Shown: positions 1 through 6,393 of the stretch, one piece after another | Position numbering within the stretch: the stretch's first letter is position 1 | Layout of the letters: every line of letters starts with the position of its first letter | Assembly (NCBI GenBank): GCA_030042795.1 | Contig: JASHYZ010000129.1 | Coordinates: 1 to 9,757, forward strand | Length of the DNA: 9,757 nt | Direction of reading: 5' to 3' | DNA from: Terriglobia bacterium | GTDB lineage: Bacteria; Acidobacteriota; Terriglobia; UBA7540 | The notes under the pieces: generated by a model | The model's input: only the letters and a program-made list of their open reading frames with translations | What the model was told of the DNA's origin: nothing | Database searches by the model: none | Program-made: the position numbers and the translations under genes

Positions 1-106
1 GGCCATTGGGGACAAATTCGCGAGTGTACTGGAAGAGCTGACGCGGAGCCACGGCGGGCGACAGCAGGGTGTGCCCGCCGACCGCGTTGGGGAAACGGGG
101 GCCTGA
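1..106 (+). CDS. C-terminal end of an upstream gene, possibly a GT4 glycosyltransferase (partial)
   Basis: Reading from base 2 gives 34 codons ending in TGA at 104-106. The peptide starts AIGDKFASVLEEL and then becomes polar and Gly/Arg-rich. The amphipathic helix followed by a loose tail resembles the last helix of many GT4 glycosyltransferases, which would suit this locus, but 34 residues cannot establish the family. Of the other two forward frames, one has a TGA at 39-41 and the other does not look coding. The gene overlaps the predicted GTG start of the deacetylase by 38 bases, suggesting that the two are co-transcribed and perhaps translationally coupled. Confidence 0.5.
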   Translation, partial: AIGDKFASVLEELTRSHGGRQQGVPADRVGETGA

Positions 107-878
107 AGGCGTGGTCTATCTCATGTACCATGAACTGGAGCCTCCAGGACACACCCCGTGCCGGAGCGAGACCGGCTATGTGCGCTATATGCTGCGCAAA
201 GAAGAGTTTGAGGCCCAGATGGCGTTGCTCAACGAGCACGGCTTTCCAGGGCTGAACGTCTCGCGGGACAGGGCCGGCGACCACCCTGGCAGCGGCGTTG
301 TGATTACCTTCGACGACGGCTGTGAGACGGATCTGACTGTCGCCGCTCCGCTTCTGCTGTCTCGCGGCTTCAATGCCACGTTTTATTTGGTTGCCGGGTT
401 TGTTGGGCGTCAGAGGTACCTTTCCGCGGTCCAGGCCACCGAACTGGCTGGAATGGGTTTTGAGATCGGGTGCCACTCGATGACACACGCATATCTAGCT
501 GGTTTGACGGAAAAAGAACTCAAAGTCGAAGTTGTGGAATCCAAGGACAAGCTGGAGCAAATCATCGGACAGCGCGTGAATCATTTCTCCTGTCCGGGTG
601 GACGCTGGAGCAGCAGGGTGGCGCGCATGGCCCGGCAGGCAGGTTACGAAACGGTGGCCACGAGCAGGGTGGGAACCAACTCGGCGCATTCGGACCCGTT
701 CCGTCTCAACAGAGTGGCAATCCTGCGTGGTCTCAGGCCTGCTAATTTCGTCCGTGTCAGCCGTGGTGGCGGTATGGTACAGCAGCGATTCGCGCAATCT
801 CTCCGGGCAGCCGCCCAGCGCGTCCTGGGTGACTCGCGTTATGACCGGCTACGAGGGCTATGGCTGCGCCGCTCTTGA
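69..878 (+). CDS. Polysaccharide deacetylase, NodB homology domain (carbohydrate esterase 4 type)
   Basis: The protein has 269 residues from GTG 69. It is predicted to remove N- or O-acetyl groups from a polysaccharide or lipid-linked sugar in a metal-dependent reaction. The NodB motifs are visible: an opening MYHELE around residues 19-24, TFDDG at 80-84 (catalytic and metal-binding aspartates), and HSMTH at 136-140 (two metal-binding histidines). The third motif is FSCPGG at 173-178, where a serine and cysteine sit where many relatives have an arginine-containing FRxPxG. No signal peptide is seen, so it is probably cytoplasmic, like other EPS-locus deacetylases. The start is uncertain. GTG 69 has only AGG directly against it, and in-frame GTG 111 or ATG 123 would still keep the MYH motif or most of it. 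An in-frame TGA at 39-41 limits any extension. Family assignment is firm; the substrate is unknown. Confidence 0.9.
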   Translation: MCPPTALGKRGPEGVVYLMYHELEPPGHTPCRSETGYVRYMLRKEEFEAQMALLNEHGFPGLNVSRDRAGDHPGSGVVITFDDGCETDLTVAAPLLLSRGFNATFYLVAGFVGRQRYLSAVQATELAGMGFEIGCHSMTHAYLAGLTEKELKVEVVESKDKLEQIIGQRVNHFSCPGGRWSSRVARMARQAGYETVATSRVGTNSAHSDPFRLNRVAILRGLRPANFVRVSRGGGMVQQRFAQSLRAAAQRVLGDSRYDRLRGLWLRRS

Positions 879-983
879 AGGAGCTAAAGGACTTATTGGG
901 AGGCACTTTAAGGAGGGCATTGCGCTGTAAACACCTTGAAGAGCCCGCTCCTCTACTGAAATTGGTGTTGTATGGTTGGCCTA

Positions 984-1011
984 TTGGATCAATTCTTACT
1001 TTTGATATAAT
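984..1011 (+). promoter_or_regulatory. Sigma-70-type promoter with extended -10
   Basis: TTGGAT at 984-989 is a weak -35 (TTG conserved). It lies 16 bases before a perfect TATAAT at 1006-1011, which is preceded by TG at 1003-1004, giving an extended -10 (TGATATAAT). The surrounding sequence is locally AT-rich compared with the rest of the locus. Transcription would start near 1018, leaving an untranslated leader of about 285 nt before the sugar transferase ATG at 1304. It would serve the five-gene + strand operon independently of the deacetylase gene. The call is by consensus match only. Confidence 0.6.
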
Positions 1012-1117
1012 GTCTTTTTCTCCGGTTGTCGCTAACAGCGAATGCTCGTGTCCCCCAAGCAGGTTGCGGAGCCTCGAGGGCGGGCGCGACTGACCGTCTC
1101 GTCAGGAAGGGGAGGGG

Positions 1118-1175
1118 CAAGCCGGATGATTGGTTCGCAACGACTGATTTTGCGGGGTGTTGCGAAACTGGCTTG
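1118..1175 (+). repeat. Inverted repeat / large hairpin in the leader
   Basis: TTCGCAAC (1134-1141) is perfectly complementary to GTTGCGAA (1159-1166) across a 17-nt loop. After one mismatch a further G-C pair (1132 with 1168) can form. An outer stem of CAAGCC (1118-1123) with GGCTTG (1170-1175) closes the structure, with an asymmetric internal loop. The ATG of the possible leader peptide (1126) lies inside the internal loop and its Shine-Dalgarno run ends just before the outer stem. No T-run follows, so it is not an intrinsic terminator by itself. The base complementarity is directly visible; the regulatory role is inferred. Confidence 0.5.
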
Positions 1176-1176
1176 A
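1126..1176 (+). CDS. Possible 16-residue leader peptide (upstream ORF)
   Basis: ATG 1126 opens a short frame encoding MIGSQRLILRGVAKLA and ending in TGA at 1174-1176. It is preceded by AGGAAGGGGAGGGG (1104-1117), by far the best Shine-Dalgarno-like run in the leader, with 8 bases between the run and the ATG. By contrast the main gene at 1304 has no recognisable ribosome binding site. The short frame lies almost entirely inside the hairpin at 1118-1175, so ribosomes translating it would melt that hairpin, as in leader-peptide attenuation. The peptide has no run of a single amino acid that would point to classical amino-acid attenuation. It is out of frame with the sugar transferase, so it is not a lost N-terminus. 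Chance occurrence remains possible. Confidence 0.35.
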   Translation: MIGSQRLILRGVAKLA

Positions 1177-1303
1177 TTAGAGCCACATAACCGCGTGTGG
1201 TGCGCCACTGGGGCCTGATTCTCGGCGGAGGCTCGCTGCAATACGCCCAGGCTGAACGTCGTCACTAAACGGCGTTGGACTCCGCTCCCCGGCCTTCCTT
1301 CAC

Positions 1304-2698
1304 ATGGTCCGACTATTTAACGTTTACTATCCGAAGAGAACCCTCGTTCTGGCGGCATCTGAAGCTGCGCTGGTGCTGTTGGCATTGCTGGTTCCTATGA
1401 CCGTGCAATTCGTGGGCGACCTTTCCGAGATGCCGAGTTTCGGCGAGCGGTTTCTTAAGCTTTTGCTGGCCGCAGCCGTCGTCATTCTCTGCGCATACTA
1501 TCTCGATCTCTATAGCCCCACAACGCTTACGAACCCGAGGGAGGTTTGGACCCGGGCCATGATGTCGCTTGGCGCCTCCTGCATCGTCCTGGCGGCCGTC
1601 TATGCGTTGCTCCCCACCACGCGACTGCCTCAGAACGTGATTCTTCCCGGTATCGTCCTGACCAGCGTGGCCTTCGTCGGCTCCCGGCGAGCCTTTTCGA
1701 GGCTTAACCGTTCGGCACGCTTGGCTGAGCGCGCCATCCTGCTGGGAGCGGGACCACTGATCAAGCGGCTGGCTGACGAGGTGATCTCAAGGCCGGAACT
1801 GGGAATACGTCTAGTCGGTTATGTAGGGCGTCCTTTGCCAAACGGCTTCGAGCTTGCTCCCAACCTGCCATTTTTGGGTGAGGCATCGAGTTTCGGAGAA
1901 ATTATCCACGAAAAACCCGTGGACCGCGTTATCGTCACCATGTCGGACCGGCGGGGCACGCTTCCGGTCTACGACCTCCTTCGGCTCAAGACTCAAGGGA
2001 CTCTGGTTGAGGATGGCGTACATTTCTACGAAACGATCTCCGGCCGAATGCCGGTGGACGCGGTACGCCCGGGCGCGATGCTGTTTTCCCAGGGCTTCCA
2101 CGTCTCGCAGAGTCTACTCCTTAAGAAGCGTTTGTACAGCCTGATTATCTCGGGCGTTGCCTTGGCTATTTTGACTCCCGTGATGGCCCTAGTTGCGCTC
2201 GCCGTCGCCCTGGAGTCCCCAGGAGGCGTTTTGTTTCGGCAGAAGCGCGTGGGTTTGGGCGGACGGGTTTTTGAGATCCTCAAGTTCCGGTCGATGCGAG
2301 TGGGTGCAGAGTCAAGTACGGGTCCCGTGTGGGCCCAGGAGGAAGACCCACGCATTACGCGCGTGGGACGTATTCTGCGAAAGCTCCGGCTCGATGAGTT
2401 GCCGCAGCTCATCAACATTCTCCGCGGCGACATGAGCATCGTGGGTCCGCGCCCGGAGCGGCCTCATTTTGTCGAGATGCTCTGCGAACAGATCCCCTAC
2501 TATGGTTTGCGTCATTCCGTACCACCGGGTCTCACCGGCTGGGCGCAGGTCTCCTATCCTTACGGCTCAACCGTTGAGCAGAGCAAGGAGAAGCTTGAAT
2601 ACGACCTTTTCTACATTAAGAATATGTCCCTTTCGCTTGACCTGCTGATTCTCTTTTCGACACTGAAGATCGTTCTGCTCGGCAAGGGTGCTAAATGA
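1304..2698 (+). CDS. Undecaprenyl-phosphate sugar-1-phosphate transferase, EpsB/TIGR03013-like
   Basis: This 464-residue integral membrane enzyme is predicted to start repeat-unit synthesis by moving a sugar-1-phosphate from a UDP-sugar to undecaprenyl phosphate. Four hydrophobic segments (about residues 13-37, 50-68, 84-104, 112-130) precede a CoA-binding/Rossmann-like domain starting with GAG at 148-150. A fifth hydrophobic segment (about 277-304) leads into the catalytic bacterial sugar transferase domain, with KFRSMR at 327-332, the RLDELPQL motif holding D364-E365, and VGPRPE at 380-385. Length and domain order are normal for the family. The opening MVRLFNVYYPKR resembles the start of the XrtA/PEP-CTERM-associated transferases (TIGR03013), which supports ATG 1304 although no Shine-Dalgarno precedes it. 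It is the first large gene after the promoter at 984-1011 and its end overlaps the next gene as ATGA. The TIGR03013 label is from remembered family features; the sugar is unknown. Confidence 0.93.
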   Translation: MVRLFNVYYPKRTLVLAASEAALVLLALLVPMTVQFVGDLSEMPSFGERFLKLLLAAAVVILCAYYLDLYSPTTLTNPREVWTRAMMSLGASCIVLAAVYALLPTTRLPQNVILPGIVLTSVAFVGSRRAFSRLNRSARLAERAILLGAGPLIKRLADEVISRPELGIRLVGYVGRPLPNGFELAPNLPFLGEASSFGEIIHEKPVDRVIVTMSDRRGTLPVYDLLRLKTQGTLVEDGVHFYETISGRMPVDAVRPGAMLFSQGFHVSQSLLLKKRLYSLIISGVALAILTPVMALVALAVALESPGGVLFRQKRVGLGGRVFEILKFRSMRVGAESSTGPVWAQEEDPRITRVGRILRKLRLDELPQLINILRGDMSIVGPRPERPHFVEMLCEQIPYYGLRHSVPPGLTGWAQVSYPYGSTVEQSKEKLEYDLFYIKNMSLSLDLLILFSTLKIVLLGKGAK

Positions 2699-3810
2699 AG
2701 TGGGCGTTCTGGATCTCGGCGCTCCTGATTTTCTACGCCTACCTGGGTTATCCGGCGCTGATCTATCTGCGGGGCTGTTGGAAACCTCTTGCCGTGCGGC
2801 GCACCTCCACGCTTCCGCCCGTCTCCATCGTGATGGCCGTTCATAATGGGGGCAGTGTGCTGAAGGCGAAATTGGATAATCTCAGCATGTTGGACTATCC
2901 CGTGGAACTCGTTGAGGTGGTTGTGGTTTCAGACGGTTCATCGGATGAGACCAATGAAATCCTTCGGGATTGGGAGGGAGAACGACGGCGGACGATCATT
3001 TTGCCGAAGAACGAAGGCAAGGCGGTGGCCCTGAATCGCGCGGTGGAAGCGGCCGCGCAGGAAGTGCTCATTTTTACAGACGCTCGCCAGCTCATTGACC
3101 GCAACGCTATCCGGTGCCTCGTGCAGAACTTTGCGGATCCCGGCGTGGCCTGCGTGAGCGGCGAGCTGATCCTGAGTGACGAAGGGGCGGGCGCAGCCTC
3201 CTCCGGACTTGGGCTCTACTGGGAGTTCGAAAAGAAGGTACGTCAGTGGGAGAGTGCAACGGGATCAGTGGTAGGCGTCACCGGTGCGCTCTACGCCGCG
3301 CGGAAGCAGTTTGTGCCATCACTTCCGCCGGGGACGATTCTGGACGATGTCTACATTCCGGTTGAAGCCGCGGGGCGAGGCAAGCGAGTGCTGTTCGAAG
3401 ACCGCGCTCTTTCTTACGATCGCCTGTCACACGGCAGCCACGAATTCTGGCGTAAGGTTCGAACCCTGGCGGGCAACTATCAATTGCTCCAACTGGCGCC
3501 ATGGCTGCTGACCACGAACAATCCAATTCGCTTCCGATTTGTGAGCCATAAACTGGCGCGCCTGCTGGTTCCCTTTGCTCTGCTAGGAGTTTTGATTTCC
3601 TCGGCTCTGCTCAAAGCGCCATTCTACAAGCTGGCGCTGGCTGGTGAGCTGGCGCTGTGCCTGTGTGCTGTGCTTGGAGCTATTCGCTTACCGCTCGGAT
3701 TCCTATCCCGGCCCGGAAACGCGTGCGCTGCATTTCTGGTGCTTAACGCTGCTGCCGTGGTGGCTTTCGCGTACTTTGTAACCGGCCGTAGAGTGGCTTG
3801 GACACGGTAA
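2695..3810 (+). CDS. Glycosyltransferase family 2, membrane-anchored
   Basis: This 371-residue inverting GT-A glycosyltransferase probably adds a sugar to the lipid-linked growing repeat unit at the inner membrane. An N-terminal membrane segment (about 3-25) is followed by the GT2 domain. PPVSIVMAVHNG begins near residue 41, SDGSSDET lies at 79-86 (nucleotide-sugar binding), and KNEGKAVALNRA at 105-116. FTDAR at 127-131 stands in the DxD position and ILDDVYIP at 215-222 provides the likely catalytic acidic pair. A later KVRTLAGNYQ segment occupies the place of the QxxRW region of processive relatives. The last 85 or so residues contain two or three further hydrophobic segments. The start ATG overlaps the previous stop (ATGA) and has AAGGG at 2684-2688 with a 6-base spacer, so translation is probably coupled. 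Donor and acceptor cannot be told from sequence. Confidence 0.93.
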   Translation: MKWAFWISALLIFYAYLGYPALIYLRGCWKPLAVRRTSTLPPVSIVMAVHNGGSVLKAKLDNLSMLDYPVELVEVVVVSDGSSDETNEILRDWEGERRRTIILPKNEGKAVALNRAVEAAAQEVLIFTDARQLIDRNAIRCLVQNFADPGVACVSGELILSDEGAGAASSGLGLYWEFEKKVRQWESATGSVVGVTGALYAARKQFVPSLPPGTILDDVYIPVEAAGRGKRVLFEDRALSYDRLSHGSHEFWRKVRTLAGNYQLLQLAPWLLTTNNPIRFRFVSHKLARLLVPFALLGVLISSALLKAPFYKLALAGELALCLCAVLGAIRLPLGFLSRPGNACAAFLVLNAAAVVAFAYFVTGRRVAWTR

Positions 3811-3893
3811 CGCTGGAGATGAAGCAGCGATGGCGCTTGCGTCCGCCAGGAGCGCGAAGTGCGCCGCAAGCGTTTGCAGCCTCGGAGACTTGG

Positions 3894-6296
3894 ATGAATC
3901 AGCGCGAAAGCGCAAACACGGCCGGAACGCCCGAGTTCCAGCCTGCCACTGAGCCGAACGCCATTCCTCGCGTTTTCCTGATGATTGACAGCTTGCAGAC
4001 GGGTGGTAGCGAGCGGCAGTTTGCTTCCTTGGCGCGCTCTCTAGACCGCAGCGCTTTCCATGTACACCTGGGTTGCATCCAGAAGCGCGGCGGATTTCGC
4101 GAGGGTCTTGACGAGATAGCGCAGTTTGGCCTCGGGGGCAGTTTATATGGTGCACAGTCTCTCAAAAGCCGCTTTCGCCTGGCGCGCCATCTTAAGCGCT
4201 GTGATGCAGCAATCGCCCACGCTTTCGACTTCTACACGAATCTCACCTTGGTTCCCTCGGCGCGACTGTCACGCGTGCCAGTTGTAATCGGCAGCCAGAG
4301 GCAGATCGGCGACCTTCTTACACCCGCGCAGGCGCGCGCCCAGATAGTGGCCTTTCGCTGGTGCGATCGCGTGGTGTGCAACTCGAGAGCTGCGGCGGAG
4401 AGATTGGCAAGCCAAGGTTTGCAGCCAGGTAAAGTGGTGGTAATCGGCAACGGACTTTCACCCGAAGCGTTTAATGAGTGTCCGCCTGCGTTGCCTCGCT
4501 CACCTGGCGTTTTGCGAGTGGGCATGATCGCGCGGATGAACCTGCGCGCCAAGAATCATCTGACCTTTCTGCGCGCGGCCGCCACGTTGGAGAGCCGGTA
4601 TCCGGCCCTTGAGGTTTTGCTGGTGGGCGACGGCCCCTTGCGCCCAGAGCTTGAGATGGAAGCGCAGCGACTAGGGCTTGGCGAAAGGGTCCGCTTTCTC
4701 GGCGACCGGCGCGATATCCCAGCTCTTCTGGCATCAATGGACGTTTCCGTTCTGCCTTCAGCGTCCGAAAGCCTGTCGAATGTAGTCCTGGAGTCGATGG
4801 CAGCCGGTGTGCCCGTGATTGCCACTCGCGTGGGTGGCAACGTTGAACTCATCGCTGAGGGCCGCGGCACCCTCGTGCCGCCGGGAGACGAAGAGGCTTT
4901 GGCTGCTTCGATGGAGAGGCTGCTCCAGGATTCCTCGCTCCGGGCGAAGTGGGGCGATAGCGGCCGGCGCTTTGCGCTTGAGAATTTCACTCTCGAGCGC
5001 ATGCGCAGGAGCCATGAGGACCTCTATAGCGAATTGCTGAGCGAAAAGGGCTGGTATAGACAGAGCGGCCACAAGCAGCGGGCCCGCCCACGAATGACTG
5101 CTTCGGCAGCGAAACCTCTGCGGGTGGCGATCGTAGCCGCATCGATGCGTTACGTGGGCGGCCATTCAGTTCAGGCTGACCTACTGGTGAGATCCTGGCA
5201 CCAAGACCGGGCCGTGGAAGCGCGCTTCATTCCCGTGGACCCGGCGTTTCCGCGAATGCTGGCGTGGCTCGAACGCATCCCCTTTCTGCGTACGGTGATA
5301 CGGCAGCCTATTTATATGGCCAGTCTCTGGCGGGCTTTCAAACAGGCCGACATTGCCCACATCTTTTCTGCGTCCTACTGGTCGTTTCTGGTTGCGCCGG
5401 CGCCCGCCTGGTTGGTGGCTCGCGTTCGAGGTGTAAGAACGCTGATCAACTACCACAGCGGAGAGGCTCAAGATCATCTGCGCCGCTCTCGCACCGCCAA
5501 GGAGATCCTGCGCCGCACAGACCGGTTGATCGTCCCCTCACGGTACTTGGTGGATGTCTTTGGCGAGTTCGGTTTGGACGCAAAGGCGGTGCCGAACATC
5601 GTGGACTTGGAACAGTTTTCATTCCGCGTTCGGGAACCGCTGCGTCCGCGCCTGATTTGCACTCGAGGATTTCACCCTTATTACAGTGTGGACATTGTGG
5701 TGCGCGCCTTTGCTGAGGTCAAGCGAATCTATCCCGAAGCCACGCTTTGTCTGGCCGGTGGAGGCCATGAGGAGAGAAGCATCCGCAATCTCGTGCGCAA
5801 ACTGAGACTTGAGGAATGTGTCAATTTCGCCGGCATCGCTTCGCGGCAGGAGATCGGGCGGCTATACGATGAAGCGGACGTCTTCCTTAATGCATCGTGG
5901 CTCGATAATATGCCGATTTCAATCCTCGAAGCCTTTGCATGCGGGACGCCGGTGGTGACCACCGCTCCTGAAGGGATCAAGTATCTCGTCGAGCACGACC
6001 GCACGGGCCTGCTGTCAGAACCCGGAGATTGGATGGCCTTGTCTGCCAATGTCATTCGCGTTCTGCGTGATGCGGACCTCGCCGCGCGTGTCGCGTCCAA
6101 CGCGCATGAAGAGTCGAGACGCTACCGCTGGCGAGCGGTCCGGGAACAGTGGTTGGAGGTTTACCAGTCTTTGCGGCGAGAGAAGGCACCCGAACATGCT
6201 GTCGATCTAACGGAGTTACCCGTGGAACCTGCGGGCATCCGAACCAGCGCGAGCTCGCCGCGGACGCAAGAAGATATTGCCAACTCGCGAGTGTGA
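3894..6296 (+). CDS. Tandem double GT4 glycosyltransferase (two-module fusion)
   Basis: From ATG 3894 the product has 800 residues, about twice the usual GT4 length, because it holds two complete GT-B glycosyltransferases. Module 1 (about 25-385) starts with the MIDSLQTGGSER glycine-rich acceptor motif and carries the E292-x7-E300 nucleotide-sugar motif followed by AAGVPVIAT. Module 2 (about 405-765) starts with LRVAIVAASMRYVGGHSVQ and has D671-x7-E679, aspartate replacing the first glutamate, followed by ACGTPVVTT. A basic linker around residues 386-404 joins them and includes Met401 (ATG 5094), where a separate second gene would naturally begin. A polar 35-residue tail follows module 2. ATG 3894 is preferred because GGAG (3884-3887) lies 6 bases before it. 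The frame stays open upstream to TTG 3798 and ATG 3819, but that extension is Arg/Pro-rich and its starts lack good ribosome binding sites. It may add two sugars in succession; a sequencing indel merging two genes is an alternative. Confidence 0.88.
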   Translation: MNQRESANTAGTPEFQPATEPNAIPRVFLMIDSLQTGGSERQFASLARSLDRSAFHVHLGCIQKRGGFREGLDEIAQFGLGGSLYGAQSLKSRFRLARHLKRCDAAIAHAFDFYTNLTLVPSARLSRVPVVIGSQRQIGDLLTPAQARAQIVAFRWCDRVVCNSRAAAERLASQGLQPGKVVVIGNGLSPEAFNECPPALPRSPGVLRVGMIARMNLRAKNHLTFLRAAATLESRYPALEVLLVGDGPLRPELEMEAQRLGLGERVRFLGDRRDIPALLASMDVSVLPSASESLSNVVLESMAAGVPVIATRVGGNVELIAEGRGTLVPPGDEEALAASMERLLQDSSLRAKWGDSGRRFALENFTLERMRRSHEDLYSELLSEKGWYRQSGHKQRARPRMTASAAKPLRVAIVAASMRYVGGHSVQADLLVRSWHQDRAVEARFIPVDPAFPRMLAWLERIPFLRTVIRQPIYMASLWRAFKQADIAHIFSASYWSFLVAPAPAWLVARVRGVRTLINYHSGEAQDHLRRSRTAKEILRRTDRLIVPSRYLVDVFGEFGLDAKAVPNIVDLEQFSFRVREPLRPRLICTRGFHPYYSVDIVVRAFAEVKRIYPEATLCLAGGGHEERSIRNLVRKLRLEECVNFAGIASRQEIGRLYDEADVFLNASWLDNMPISILEAFACGTPVVTTAPEGIKYLVEHDRTGLLSEPGDWMALSANVIRVLRDADLAARVASNAHEESRRYRWRAVREQWLEVYQSLRREKAPEHAVDLTELPVEPAGIRTSASSPRTQEDIANSRV

Positions 6297-6307
6297 TACT
6301 CTGCTTA

Positions 6308-6342
6308 GAGGCGGGCCGGTCAACGCCTTGAGCCCGCGCCTT
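6308..6342 (+). other. Hairpin between the double GT4 gene and the dehydrogenase gene
   Basis: In the 97-base gap GCGGGC (6311-6316) pairs perfectly with GCCCGC (6332-6337) over a 15-nt loop, and the stem can be lengthened by bulging one or two bases on the right side. It starts 11 bases after the TGA at 6294-6296. The right arm is followed by TTGAAACC, not a run of T, so it is a poor intrinsic terminator. It could stabilise the upstream mRNA or reduce read-through. The pairing is seen; function is a guess. Confidence 0.3.
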
Positions 6343-6393
6343 GAAACCATAAGCCAAAGCAAGCTGCACGAAAAACGGGATATAAGGGGCACA

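Larger units (their letters stand above)
1018..1303 (+). promoter_or_regulatory. Long structured 5' leader of the EPS operon (candidate regulatory RNA)
   Basis: No convincing long protein gene lies between 879 and 1303. Positions 879-983 hold nothing I can name, and the promoter follows. The presumed leader contains several inverted repeats: TCGCT/AGCGA (1029-1033 with 1037-1041); GTTGCG/CGCGAC (1063-1068 with 1085-1090, one wobble); CTGAC/GTCAG (1090-1094 with 1101-1105, partly competing with the previous stem); the large hairpin 1118-1175; CCACA/TGTGG (1183-1187 with 1196-1200); CTGGG/CCCAG (1208-1212 with 1246-1250) enclosing GCCT/AGGC (1213-1216 with 1229-1232); and AACGTCG/CGGCGTT (1255-1261 with 1270-1276, one wobble, 8-nt loop). 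I do not recognise a known riboswitch consensus; it does not fit the c-di-GMP-I pattern as I remember it. GC-rich DNA folds readily, so function is an inference from density of stems, leader length and position. Confidence 0.4.

Noticed and set aside
871..884. GCTC/GAGC repeat around the deacetylase stop as a terminator
   Set aside because: Only four pairs and no T-run follows, so it does not support an intrinsic terminator.
860..1093. A + strand frame of 77 codons overlapping the deacetylase end, with AAGGAGGG at 910-917 just before TTG 920
   Set aside because: The spacing from the purine run to TTG is only 2 bases, the frame contains the extended -10 promoter, and the translated sequence has no recognisable domain or convincing composition. 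The purine run is most likely coincidental.
989..1265. Two - strand frames in the 879-1303 gap
   Set aside because: Overlapping each other in different frames, no ribosome sites, no family resemblance, and they lie across the leader and promoter of the + strand operon.
6341..6386. TTGAAA (6341-6346) and TATAAG (6381-6386) as a promoter for the dehydrogenase gene
   Set aside because: The spacing of 34 bases is far from the 16-18 needed, and no other -35 fits the TATAAG.
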